From: CAYJBH01 sp964370605
Lineage (GTDB): Bacteria > Bacillota > Clostridia > Oscillospirales > Ruminococcaceae
Direction: 5' to 3'
Assembly: GCA_964370605.1 (NCBI GenBank)
Contig: CAYJJX010000001.1
Span: forward strand, 124,001 to 188,000
DNA length: 64,000 nucleotides
Made by a program: the position numbers and the translations under genes. How positions within the stretch are numbered: the stretch's first letter is position 1; every line of letters starts with the position of its first letter. Of this stretch, positions 18,150 through 26,846 are shown piece by piece. Below the pieces are notes generated by a model. The model made no database searches and was not told where the DNA came from. It saw only the letters and a program-made list of their open reading frames with translations.

Positions 18150-19796
18150 CTATACATCAAGTAACACCGATTCATACGGCTTCAGAGTTGAATCCAGATG
18201 TGGCATTTCATAGCTCGACAAGATAACCTTACCAAAGACGAACTTTGCGGGAATTTTTTTGCTCTTCGCGGTGAGGTTGACCATAACAAGTAGGGTAACC
18301 TCGCCGAGTGTCCGTTTGAAAATATAGACACCGCCATTATTGTACAATTCTTGAAATGCTCCCTCGATAAGCACGGGGCTATCATTGCGAAATGCAATTA
18401 ACTTTTTATAGAAAGATAGGATTGAATGCTCGTCGCCCTGTTGCCGTTCGACGTTGAACTGTTTATGATTACTGTTGACATCAATCCAAGGAGTTCCACT
18501 TGAAAAACCGGCATTTTTTTCACCGTTCCACTGCATCGGAGTTCTGGCATTATCACGGCTTTTGGTTTTGATCATTTTCCAACGATAGCTTTTTGGGAAA
18601 TGCAATCGTTCGGTAAGCTTCCAGATATTTTTTGATTCAATATCCCGCAGTGGTTCCATGTCTTGAAAATCAAAGTTTGTCATGCCGATCTCTTGTCCCT
18701 CAAAAAGAAAGGCGGTTCCGCGAAGGGTCATCAAGAGCAATGCGAGAGATTTTGCACTTTGGGAATGGTATTCTTTATCGTTTCCAAAACGGGAAACGCT
18801 CCTCGGTTGGTCGTGGTTTTCAAAATACAGAGTGTTCCAGTCAAGGTTGTTTTGCCAGTGGGTGAGCGTTTTGAAAAATCTCTTTGCAGAGAAACGACGC
18901 AAAAACCATTTTACCCTATAACAATCGGTATCCATGTGTTCAAACGAAAATATGGTATCAAGCTCATGGCGGTCGGGGTTGCAGAGTTCTCCCGCCATTT
19001 TAGTGTCAACCAAAACAGTCTCACCGACCGTATAGCATTCATATTTTGAGAAAACTTCGCTATTCAAGCGTTTTAGTATATCGTGAGTTCCTTTTGTCGA
19101 TATATAATATTCACTTCCGGTCAGTGCCGGTTTCCATTTTCCGTTTTTAAGCGAGTCTTTGTGAAGGATGTTTATGACGTCGCAACGAAAGCCGTCAACA
19201 CCACGCTCTAACCAAAATATCATCGCTTCTTTTACTGCCTCGACAACCCTTTCGTTGCGGTAGTTGAGATCCGGTTGTTCTTTGGCAAAAAGGTGGAGAT
19301 AGTATTCTTTCCGTACGGAATCAAATTCCCAACAGTCCTCGCCGAAAAAGCTTCCCCAGTTGGAAGGCTTTTTACCGTCGACACCGGGATGCCATATGTA
19401 AAAGTCGGTGTATGGCTCGATGCGCTGTCGGCTTTTTTGAAACCAGTCGTGTTCGTTTGAAGTGTGGTTTATCACGAGATCCATAATAACCTTGATATCT
19501 CGATGTTTACACTCAGCAATCAATAGGTCCATGTCGTCTATTGTACCGTAATTTTTGTGGACGTTTTGATAATCACTGATATCATAGCCGTTATCTCGGT
19601 TAGGCGATGGGTAGACAGGTGAGAGCCATATCCCGCCAACCCCAAGCGACTTTATATAGTCGAGCTTTTCGATGATACCGGCAAGGTCGCCTATACCGTC
19701 ACCATTGGTGTCACAGTAGCTCATTGGATATATTTGATAGATGACCTGACGCTTCCACCAAGGGGCAGAGGTGATTTTTTTTATCTTGTTTTCCAT
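18150..19796 (-). CDS. GH13 alpha-glucosidase (oligo-1,6-glucosidase type)
   Basis: A cytoplasmic amylase-superfamily enzyme of 548 residues with no signal peptide. Conserved regions: DLVINHTS, GFRCDV with the nucleophile Asp206, VGETV with the acid Glu259, and FENHDQPR. The QxxDLNY-type segment EQPDLNYRN places it in the oligo-1,6-glucosidase/dextran glucosidase/trehalose-6-phosphate hydrolase group (GH13 subfamilies 29/31). The open frame extends 14 codons further to a GTG at 19838, but the ATG at 19796 fits the usual start of the family. It is convergent with the GT2-GtrA gene, 8 bases away. No sugar transporter is adjacent, so the substrate is not set. Confidence 0.88.
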   Translation of the reverse strand: MENKIKKITSAPWWKRQVIYQIYPMSYCDTNGDGIGDLAGIIEKLDYIKSLGVGGIWLSPVYPSPNRDNGYDISDYQNVHKNYGTIDDMDLLIAECKHRDIKVIMDLVINHTSNEHDWFQKSRQRIEPYTDFYIWHPGVDGKKPSNWGSFFGEDCWEFDSVRKEYYLHLFAKEQPDLNYRNERVVEAVKEAMIFWLERGVDGFRCDVINILHKDSLKNGKWKPALTGSEYYISTKGTHDILKRLNSEVFSKYECYTVGETVLVDTKMAGELCNPDRHELDTIFSFEHMDTDCYRVKWFLRRFSAKRFFKTLTHWQNNLDWNTLYFENHDQPRSVSRFGNDKEYHSQSAKSLALLLMTLRGTAFLFEGQEIGMTNFDFQDMEPLRDIESKNIWKLTERLHFPKSYRWKMIKTKSRDNARTPMQWNGEKNAGFSSGTPWIDVNSNHKQFNVERQQGDEHSILSFYKKLIAFRNDSPVLIEGAFQELYNNGGVYIFKRTLGEVTLLVMVNLTAKSKKIPAKFVFGKVILSSYEMPHLDSTLKPYESVLLDV

Positions 19797-19921
19797 ATTG
19801 ACACCCGAATACTCTATAAATAATACGGCCGATTGCACTGTACTTAACTAAGATAAATTTACATCAACAAACACAAATCTTCTGTGTCATTATTACAAAT
19901 GAAATATTTTTCAATTTGCTA

Positions 19922-19951
19922 TTGACAAAACTAATGATAACTGTTATCATT
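19922..19951 (+). promoter_or_regulatory. ahpC promoter with embedded 19-bp palindrome (Fur/PerR-like box)
   Basis: TTGACA at 19922-19927 and TATCAT at 19945-19950 are 17 bases apart. Between and over them lies a perfect palindrome, AATGATAAC-T-GTTATCATT (19933-19951). Its 9-1-9 shape and TGATAA/TTATCA core resemble boxes bound by Fur-family repressors such as PerR and Fur. A repressor there would block the promoter. This fits control of the peroxiredoxin genes by peroxide or metal; the repressor gene is not in the window. Confidence 0.7.
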
Positions 19952-20043
19952 AAGTCAAGATTTAAATCAAAACCCGATAAGCTTGTGTTTAAGAGCGTAC
20001 AGGGGAATAAGAAAACAATTTAAAAGAAGAAAGGATTTTTATT

Positions 20044-20607
20044 ATGTCAATGATTGGAAAAGAAATTTTAGATTTTACTGTTCAAAGTTACTTTGAGAAC
20101 GGATTCAAAGAGGTGAGCAAGAAAGATATTCTCGGAAAATGGAACGTGTTTTTCTTCTATCCGGCAGACTTTACTTTTGTTTGCCCGACAGAGCTTGCTG
20201 ATCTTGCAGATAAATATGATGCATTCAAGGCAATTAATTGTGAAATCTATGCTGTTTCATGCGATACTCACTTTGTGCACAAAGCATGGCATGATGCTTC
20301 AGATACCATCAAGAAGATCCAATACCCGATGCTTGCCGATCCCACTGCTGCACTTGCACGTGATTTTGATGTCATGATCGAAGAGGCAGGACTTGCAGAA
20401 CGCGGCACATTTGTTGTCAATCCCGAAGGTAAAATCGTGGCATATGAAGTGTTGGCTGGAAATGTCGGAAGAAATGCAGACGAGCTTCTTCGTAGAGTAC
20501 AGGCGCTACAGTTTGTTGCAGAACATGGCGACGAAGTTTGCCCAGCAAAGTGGAAGCCGGGCGAAAAAACATTGAAACCCAGTCTTGATCTTGTGGGAAT
20601 GCTTTAA
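20044..20607 (+). CDS. ahpC: peroxiredoxin AhpC
   Basis: Typical 2-Cys peroxiredoxin of 187 residues that reduces hydrogen peroxide and organic peroxides in the cytoplasm. The peroxidatic Cys47 lies in DFTFVCPTE and the resolving Cys166 in DEVCPAKW; the C-terminal tail is the standard length. An AAAGGA ribosome site precedes the ATG. The promoter with the palindrome lies about 90 bases upstream. The next gene encodes its likely reductase. Confidence 0.96.
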   Translation: MSMIGKEILDFTVQSYFENGFKEVSKKDILGKWNVFFFYPADFTFVCPTELADLADKYDAFKAINCEIYAVSCDTHFVHKAWHDASDTIKKIQYPMLADPTAALARDFDVMIEEAGLAERGTFVVNPEGKIVAYEVLAGNVGRNADELLRRVQALQFVAEHGDEVCPAKWKPGEKTLKPSLDLVGML

Positions 20608-20679
20608 TAGATAAAGGCGGTAAGGCGATTCAAGGTTGTGCGAGTTACGGCGCAAACCACATAGAAAGGAACGTGCATT

Positions 20680-22311
20680 ATGATGTCAAATATACCTGCT
20701 GACTTTTATGATGCCATTATTGTCGGAGGAGGCCCCGCGGGGCTCTCCTCTGCAATTTATATGGCGCGTGCGAAATATAAAACGCTTGTCCTTGAAAAGG
20801 CAAAGTTTGGCGGACAGATTACCATTACTTCTGAGGTAGTGAATTACCCGGGAGTATATCACACAAGCGGCGAGGCTCTTACTAAAGAAATGCAACGTCA
20901 AGCACAGGGCTTTGGTGCCGAGTTTTTGCTTGCCGAGGTAGAAGGTGTAAATCGTGACGGTGAGGTTTTCACCGTGAAAACAGACAGAGGAAGTTTTTCT
21001 ACCTTGGGAGTAATCGTTGCGAGTGGTGCTTCACCGAGGGTAGTCGGGTTCGAAGGAGAAGAGGGGTTTAAAGGTCGAGGCGTAGCATACTGTGCCACCT
21101 GTGACGGAGAATTTTTCACAGGAAAAGATATTTATGTGGTAGGTAGCGGTTTTGCGGCCTGTGAAGAATCACTTTTCTTAACACGGTTTGCCAAAAGTAT
21201 CAAAATGATAATAAAAGGCGACGATTTTACCTGCACCGGAAGTGTCGTGGAAGAGGTTAAGGTTCACGAGAAGATAGAAATTTACTTTAATTCATCGGTG
21301 CAAAAGGTCTATGGCGAGAATTTTGTGCAGGGAATAGTAATCGACAGAAAAGGTGAGCACGTAGAATTTTCGGAAGATGGCGGCATCGGAGTTTTTGTCT
21401 TTGCGGGATATTCACCGGCGAGCAAAAATTTCGAAAATTTGGTTGAGCTGAATGAGCGCAAATATATCGTGACGGACGAGAATCAAAAGACAAGCACAGA
21501 CGGTGTGTATGCCGCGGGCGATATCTGCATCAAAAATTTAAGGCAGGTAGTTACGGCGGTATCGGATGGAGCAACGGCGGCGACATCACTTGAAAAATAT
21601 GTGGCGTCGCAATATGAAAAGCTCAGCATTCCGGCACGGGAATACAAGACACCGCAAAAATCTCAAGCTGTGGTAGAAAAAAGTGGCGAGAGCGAGAGCG
21701 ACGGTTCATTTATATCGGCTCAGATAAAAGAGGAACTTGCACCGGTATTTGCACGCTTTGAGAGCGACGTTATTTTGAAGTACCGACTGGACGACAGCGA
21801 CATTTCACGAGAAGTTCAAGGTTTTATGGAGGAACTGTCGAGCGTCAGCGATCGCGTTATCTGCCAAAACGATCAAAGCCTTGAGAGTAAAGTCTTGCCG
21901 AGCATACAGATATGTGATAGCGATGGAAATTCGCTTGGTGTTGCATTTCATGGTGTACCGGGAGGACATGAGTTTAATTCATTTGTTATTGGTCTTTACA
22001 ATGCGGCGGGTCCGGGACAAAAAATAGCTCCGGATCAAATTGCTGAAATAAAAGCAATCGATAAGAAAATTCATCTTGATATTGCGGTCACACTATCCTG
22101 CTCCAACTGCCCCGAACTTGTGATGGTGGCAGAGCGTATCGCACTTGAAAACAGCAACGTTACGCTGGATATTTATGACCTGGCACACTATGAAGACCTT
22201 AAGGCGAAACATAATATTATGAGTGTACCTTGCATGATTGTGAACGATGCAAGCGTGACTTTTGGGAAGAAGAATACCGCAGAAGTGCTTAAGATTTTAG
22301 CCGAGCAGTGA
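20680..22311 (+). CDS. thioredoxin reductase fused to a C-terminal AhpF-type dithioredoxin domain
   Basis: A 543-residue flavoprotein. Residues 1-310 are a thioredoxin reductase unit with the FAD-binding GGGPAGLSSAIY, the redox centre YCATCD (C138, C141) and YAAGDI. After a linker of about 40 residues comes a region (about 345-543) like the N-terminal module of AhpF, with two thioredoxin-like folds and a CSNC centre (C474, C477) followed by a cis-Pro segment MSVPCM. AhpF has the same modules in the opposite order. Being directly after ahpC, it is very probably the NAD(P)H-dependent reductase of AhpC. A GAAAGGA ribosome site precedes tandem ATG codons. Confidence 0.88.
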   Translation: MMSNIPADFYDAIIVGGGPAGLSSAIYMARAKYKTLVLEKAKFGGQITITSEVVNYPGVYHTSGEALTKEMQRQAQGFGAEFLLAEVEGVNRDGEVFTVKTDRGSFSTLGVIVASGASPRVVGFEGEEGFKGRGVAYCATCDGEFFTGKDIYVVGSGFAACEESLFLTRFAKSIKMIIKGDDFTCTGSVVEEVKVHEKIEIYFNSSVQKVYGENFVQGIVIDRKGEHVEFSEDGGIGVFVFAGYSPASKNFENLVELNERKYIVTDENQKTSTDGVYAAGDICIKNLRQVVTAVSDGATAATSLEKYVASQYEKLSIPAREYKTPQKSQAVVEKSGESESDGSFISAQIKEELAPVFARFESDVILKYRLDDSDISREVQGFMEELSSVSDRVICQNDQSLESKVLPSIQICDSDGNSLGVAFHGVPGGHEFNSFVIGLYNAAGPGQKIAPDQIAEIKAIDKKIHLDIAVTLSCSNCPELVMVAERIALENSNVTLDIYDLAHYEDLKAKHNIMSVPCMIVNDASVTFGKKNTAEVLKILAEQ

Positions 22312-22390
22312 TTCGATAGCCTTTTGTTATAAGAAATTTGTTTTTTAGTCACAGATGCGTTTGCTATAAAATATGATAGTTAAAATTATG

Positions 22391-22426
22391 GGCTGTCACA
22401 AATGAAAATCATCATTTGTGGCAGCC
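22391..22426. terminator. bidirectional terminator between convergent genes
   Basis: A 15-base stem with one wobble pair (22391-22405 with 22412-22426) and a 6-base loop, between the ends of the reductase gene (+) and the amidotransferase gene (-). Confidence 0.65.
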
Positions 22427-22511
22427 TACAGTTTGTTGTTATTGTGCAAATGAAAGGAAAGCCAGTCATGACCTTCATATGCTCTGTCATAAAAGATTTT
22501 TGAAGTTTGTC

Positions 22512-23621
22512 TTACCGGATTGGTTCTTTTAAAACCCATTTCATTCTTGAATCTTTATAGAATAGTTCTGTATTATAAAATTTATCTACGATGGCATGAA
22601 ATTCTGCTTCGCTGTAACCACAAAAGTTGCAAAAATCACGAATACAAAGAGGATCGACATTTCCATCACGCTCATGGATGAGTTTTACCGCATCCTCTCT
22701 TGTCATGAGACCGTATCGGATACTGCGTGCGGTGTAGTCGGTGGCGGCGGCATGGCCGAATTTCGGGTATTTCATCCAGGAGTGAATGAGATAGGCGCGA
22801 CTGTCAATTTGGTCGAATGTTTCGACATGGTGTTGTCGGTCCCACTCGTGTGTGAGGTCGTGGAATCCTCTGCTTTTGGCAAAGTTATAGTTTTTGAAAC
22901 TATCCCACGGCATGAAATAGGAAAGATAGAAAGGATCAAGCTTTGCAAGATCTTGCTCACTGGGCGCTGCGGTGAGGCTGAGATCGTTTTCGGTTACTCC
23001 GTCACCGATAAGCTCGGCTGAATCGATTCCGACTGCGACACCATTGTTGATCTGCTCCTTGGCAGAATAGGTTTCTTTGTCAGCGTTGCCGCCATACTCG
23101 TAGCTTACATTTTCACCATAACACAGCAAAGGCGTGTTGAATTTTAGTGCCATGTGGAGTGGGAAGGTGTAGATCAAGCGATCAAGATACCAAGTCGGTT
23201 TCCCGTATTTCTCAAAAAATTTACGCATTAATATTTTTTGTGCCTTGATGTTTGGTTTGCAGCTTATGATGGTGCACCCGAAAGCTTCGCTGATGTTCTT
23301 TATGTTATGCACGCCGGCATCGGTCATCGGAAAGTTGTCTTCTACTGTGAAGAGAATGGGGTTCATGCCCATTACCTCTTTTAGCATATAAACCTGAAAG
23401 TGACTATCTTTTCCACCGGAAACGGCGACAGCACAATCGTAGCCACCGGGACCGTTACAGCCACGGTATTTGTCGCAAAGCGCCTTGAACTCCTCGAAAC
23501 GTTTGTCCCAGTCGATGCTTTTGCGGTTGTCATAGTGTGTGCAGGCAGAGCAAACTCCGTTTTCATCAAAAGCTATTCCCGGTCGAGTATCCGGCATAGT
23601 GCAACGTTTACAATATTTCAT
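22512..23621 (-). CDS. N-acetyl sugar amidotransferase (PseA/WbpG-like)
   Basis: A cytoplasmic PP-loop ATPase of 369 residues. An N-terminal zinc-ribbon-like group (YCKRC near the start and VCSAC near residue 23) precedes the ATP-binding SGGKDS (about 67-72). Related enzymes (WbpG, PseA, LegA-type) use ammonia from a HisH/HisF-like pair to amidinate nucleotide-linked N-acetyl sugars for surface glycans. No hisH/hisF-like or other glycan genes are nearby. Start at 23621 has GAAAGGA upstream; the open frame continues to 23672 without a ribosome site. Confidence 0.8.
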   Translation of the reverse strand: MKYCKRCTMPDTRPGIAFDENGVCSACTHYDNRKSIDWDKRFEEFKALCDKYRGCNGPGGYDCAVAVSGGKDSHFQVYMLKEVMGMNPILFTVEDNFPMTDAGVHNIKNISEAFGCTIISCKPNIKAQKILMRKFFEKYGKPTWYLDRLIYTFPLHMALKFNTPLLCYGENVSYEYGGNADKETYSAKEQINNGVAVGIDSAELIGDGVTENDLSLTAAPSEQDLAKLDPFYLSYFMPWDSFKNYNFAKSRGFHDLTHEWDRQHHVETFDQIDSRAYLIHSWMKYPKFGHAAATDYTARSIRYGLMTREDAVKLIHERDGNVDPLCIRDFCNFCGYSEAEFHAIVDKFYNTELFYKDSRMKWVLKEPIR

Positions 23622-23856
23622 AGTTGGTGTTCCTTTCAAGATGTTTGCATTTCTGTAATTCATCGTAGACACAGACAGGTGTAAGTCCTCAAAGATGTTG
23701 TTACGGTGTCATCTGTGCGATTGACCCGTATACCGGTGGGATAAACGACGATTATCAGTAACTATTATACATCTAAAAGGGAAGAATGTCGAGAGGTATT
23801 TTAAGGCGGGATATTGTTTTTACAACAAAGTGTTATTAATCAGGACTATTCAGACA

Positions 23857-23914
23857 ATCGGTCGATCGGTCAAAATGATTGACAACCAAAGCCGGCAGCG
23901 ATATAATTATATCG
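23857..23914 (+). promoter_or_regulatory. consensus promoter with operator-like repeats before the LytTR gene
   Basis: The region 23622-23944 between divergent genes holds a perfect promoter: TTGACA at 23879-23884 and TATAAT at 23902-23907, 17 bases apart. The -10 box is the centre of a perfect 16-base palindrome (23899-23914, CGATATAATTATATCG). Just upstream of the -35 is a tandem 8-base repeat, ATCGGTCG then ATCGGTCA (23857-23872). These look like binding sites for one or more regulators, possibly the LytTR protein encoded downstream. Confidence 0.68.
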
Positions 23915-23944
23915 GTAATAAAGTTGGCGAAAGGTACCATCTGA

Positions 23945-24667
23945 ATGTTCAATGTGGCGATATGTGATGACAAAAAACAAATCTGTACCCGAATCGAAGA
24001 CATAGTTCTTGAATACAGCAAAAAGAATAATATCAAGATGGAGGTTGAGGTTTTTTTTCGAGCGAGCGATTTGTTTGCTTCGCTAAAGCGAGGGGATAGT
24101 TATCAGCTGATTTTTCTCGACATAGAGATACCGGGCATGAACGGAATCGAACTGGGAGATAATATTCGAAATCATCTTGACGACTATAGCACTAAAATCG
24201 TTTTTGTATCGGGTTCCGAGATGTACTACCGTGAGCTTTTTGATGTTCAACCACTCCACTTTTTGCTCAAACCTTTCAAGGATGAGGATATCGTAAAGGA
24301 TTTGGAACTGGCGCTCCGATTGTCCGGTCTTGACAAGGCGGACTTTGAATACTGTATTGCAAAAGAATGGTATCGGATGCCGGTGTCGGAGATACTGCAT
24401 ATACAGTCGGAGGGCAGACGCATGGTGATTACATCTTCCGATGACTGCGCAAAATATTACGGAACAATCGACGGTGCATGGGAGCAGGTCAAAAATCATC
24501 GGTTTTTGCGTATACATCGATCTTTTATTGTGAATTATAGTTATATAACAAGAATATCCGCCGACAGTGTCACCATGAGTGACGGTGTGGAGCTGAGCAT
24601 CGGCCGTGCATATAAAGAAGAGTTTCGTCGGCGCAGTGCCGAGTTTGAGAAGGAGAGCCTGCGATGA
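23945..24667 (+). CDS. LytTR-family response regulator
   Basis: A 240-residue regulator of the AgrA/ComE type. The receiver domain (1-120) has the acidic pair D8 and D9, the phospho-acceptor D59 (in LIFLDIEIPGMNG) and K109. The LytTR DNA-binding domain covers about 135-235, with FLRIHRSFIVNYSYI. A GAAAGG ribosome site lies upstream. Its stop overlaps the start of the kinase gene (ATGA). The targets are probably its own operon and the secreted-protein/ABC genes downstream. Confidence 0.92.
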   Translation: MFNVAICDDKKQICTRIEDIVLEYSKKNNIKMEVEVFFRASDLFASLKRGDSYQLIFLDIEIPGMNGIELGDNIRNHLDDYSTKIVFVSGSEMYYRELFDVQPLHFLLKPFKDEDIVKDLELALRLSGLDKADFEYCIAKEWYRMPVSEILHIQSEGRRMVITSSDDCAKYYGTIDGAWEQVKNHRFLRIHRSFIVNYSYITRISADSVTMSDGVELSIGRAYKEEFRRRSAEFEKESLR

Positions 24668-25368
24668 CAATATTTCTAATGATTTTGGTGACGGCTCTTG
24701 TTGCGACGACTGTCACATTATATACAAAACTGCAAAACGAAAAAAAGGCCTCGGTGATGCGCATTGAGCATGATGAAAGTGAATTTTTGAAGCTGGAGCG
24801 GGATTTGCAGGCGGCAAGGTCAGGACGACATGATTTGAAAAATCATCTCTTGACAATCAAAGGTCTTGTCGAACAGGTTGAAACACAGCAAGCGGTAGAA
24901 TATCTTGATCAGCTGATTGAAAGCAGTAATCGCAAACAGTCGGTATCGTGTGGCAATGCGGTGGTTGACAGTATTCTTCGTGAAAAGGCGAATGTCATGA
25001 AGTCGCAGGACATTATATTCAGGTTGGAATCGTCGCTTCCGAGGCGTCTCAATCTCAACTCGTCACAGATGACAGGAATACTCGCAAACCTTTTGGATAA
25101 CGCAATAACTGCGGCGGCGGCTTGTGAGTTTCGCTATGTCGACCTCAAACTAAACCACAGCAAAGGAAGCCTCGTAATGATGATAAAGAATCCGTATGTC
25201 GGTGAGGTGCTGAAAAAAGGTGAAAGATATTTGAGTACAAAAACGGACGGAGCGGAGCACGGGATCGGATTGCAGACGGTGCAAAAGACGATAGAGCGAC
25301 TCGGTGGAAGCTGTGAGATTGAGCATGAAAACAATGTCTTTTCGGTTTTTGTCATGGTTTCTGCGTAG
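24664..25368 (+). CDS. AgrC-type (GHKL) histidine kinase with minimal membrane part
   Basis: A 234-residue kinase. One membrane helix (about 3-20) leads into a coiled coil and a DHp segment GRHDLKNHLLTIKGL with phospho-acceptor His56, followed by the ATPase domain with the N-box NLLDNAITAA and G-box HGIGLQTVQ. AgrC-type kinases normally carry six or seven helices that sense a peptide; here that module is missing while the kinase core is complete. No agrB or agrD is visible. How it receives a signal is unknown; the exported proteins downstream are candidates. Confidence 0.88.
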   Translation: MTIFLMILVTALVATTVTLYTKLQNEKKASVMRIEHDESEFLKLERDLQAARSGRHDLKNHLLTIKGLVEQVETQQAVEYLDQLIESSNRKQSVSCGNAVVDSILREKANVMKSQDIIFRLESSLPRRLNLNSSQMTGILANLLDNAITAAAACEFRYVDLKLNHSKGSLVMMIKNPYVGEVLKKGERYLSTKTDGAEHGIGLQTVQKTIERLGGSCEIEHENNVFSVFVMVSA

Positions 25369-25389
25369 TTCGTTACAATAAAACGGGTG

Positions 25390-25424
25390 TTGGTGACGAC
25401 TTGATGTTCGTCACCAATTTTTTT
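25390..25424 (+). terminator. rho-independent terminator after the two-component genes
   Basis: A perfect 10-base stem (TTGGTGACGA at 25390-25399 with 25408-25417), an 8-base loop and seven T. A TATAAT at 25427-25432 directly follows and may be the -10 box of the next gene, though no good -35 box is seen. Confidence 0.85.
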
Positions 25425-25477
25425 GTTATAATGCAAACAGCCAAGAGACGAAGACGACAAAACGAAAGGAGACAATA

Positions 25478-26830
25478 ATGAAGTTAGTTTTATTGCTGCT
25501 ATTGATTATTACTGTTTTATCCGGTTGTGAAAAACGCAATCTGTCGGTATCACCGCAAGAGGAACAGACGGGAGAACAGCAGGAGACGGCGGGGCCGATC
25601 GATGAAACCAACATTGAACCGCTCATGGGTAGCTGGGGCAGCCTTGTGACAGAGGAAGGTTTTTATTATGTGATGAACCATCATGTGAGTCAAAACCTGA
25701 TGTACACCGACTTCGAGACGATGCAACAGGTCTATCTCTGCTCAAGCATCAACTGTACCCATAGCGACGAGAGCTGTGAATCATTGATAAAGGACGGCGG
25801 ATATGCTTTTCTTGCCGAACTGCAAGACGGCAACCTGTTAGTAGAAAGATTTTATACCAATGCAACGAGCGGATTATCTTATGAAACACTCGAGGTGATG
25901 GATAAGACGGGGCGATTTGTTCGGGAACTTTACAGCAATAAAAAAGAAAGTGGATCGGGCGGGAACTTGCAGGTGAAAGGCATCAGCGATAAAGCTGTCT
26001 ATTGCATCGAAAACCCGAGTTCAAACTTTACTCGATATTTTTCCGTAGATCTTGAGACGGGTCGCATCTTCCTCTTCTTGGAGGATGGCTATTCCAGACC
26101 GGGTAGCAATCTGTCGTTGCAGTTTGCCGGCAAGAAGAGCTATGTTATCGGTGACAGTTTTTATCTGGCGGATCTGCAACCTGATCCGGAGAACTTCGAT
26201 CCAAGTGCAGAGAGCTATGACGCACTGCCGAGCGAAAATCTTGTGTCGCTCTGGAAAACGGAAGTGTCAAACGGAATACCACAGCTGGTATATTCTGAAC
26301 TTGTGCCGGCACAGGGGAATTTCGCAAACGCATATATAGGCGATTATTATGTCATGAACCTTTCACATACGGCATACCGTGCGGTAAACCTGACTACCGG
26401 TGCCACAAAGGAAATCACCTTGCCGGACGTGTCGGAACAACAGCTGATTATCTTGTCGGAAACCGAGTTGATAGAAGGATATTTCAGTGTGATTATAGTG
26501 GATTCAAACGGAGATGAACAAAGCCTTCATGTTAATCTTGAAAGCGGTGAGGCGATACCGGTGAGCCTGACTCATACCAGTGGAAGCGAACTGGAGGGAC
26601 AAGGTCAAAAAACACTGTCGATACTTTTTGATCTCGGTGATGATCTGGTGGTCGGTGTGGGAGAACAGGAGTTTTTCTATGACTACGAAACACAGGAAGG
26701 CATTGCGATGATTGGACAGCCGGTCACCGACTATGCACTGATTTCCGAGGCGGATTACCTTGCAAACAACCCGAATTATCGTACTTTCGATAATTCCACC
26801 ATAACCACCGCGCTGAATTCACAACAATAA
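25478..26830 (+). CDS. lipoprotein of unknown function, paired with the next gene
   Basis: A 450-residue lipoprotein with the lipobox LSGC (Cys17) and a short Glu/Gln-rich linker. The mature part is rich in beta-strand-like repeats (for example DLETGRIFL, NLTTGATKEI, NLESGEAI), suggesting a beta-propeller. A cysteine group LCSSINCTHSDESC lies near residues 87-100; similar CxxxxCTH groups occur in clostridial lipoproteins of unknown role. It ends with a segment like that of the next protein (ALISEADYLANNPNY against AFISKEDYFAGNANF), so the two are related. It lies between a LytTR system and an ABC transporter. I do not recognise a function. Confidence 0.7.
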   Translation: MKLVLLLLLIITVLSGCEKRNLSVSPQEEQTGEQQETAGPIDETNIEPLMGSWGSLVTEEGFYYVMNHHVSQNLMYTDFETMQQVYLCSSINCTHSDESCESLIKDGGYAFLAELQDGNLLVERFYTNATSGLSYETLEVMDKTGRFVRELYSNKKESGSGGNLQVKGISDKAVYCIENPSSNFTRYFSVDLETGRIFLFLEDGYSRPGSNLSLQFAGKKSYVIGDSFYLADLQPDPENFDPSAESYDALPSENLVSLWKTEVSNGIPQLVYSELVPAQGNFANAYIGDYYVMNLSHTAYRAVNLTTGATKEITLPDVSEQQLIILSETELIEGYFSVIIVDSNGDEQSLHVNLESGEAIPVSLTHTSGSELEGQGQKTLSILFDLGDDLVVGVGEQEFFYDYETQEGIAMIGQPVTDYALISEADYLANNPNYRTFDNSTITTALNSQQ

Positions 26831-26846
26831 ATTGAAAGGAGCACCC

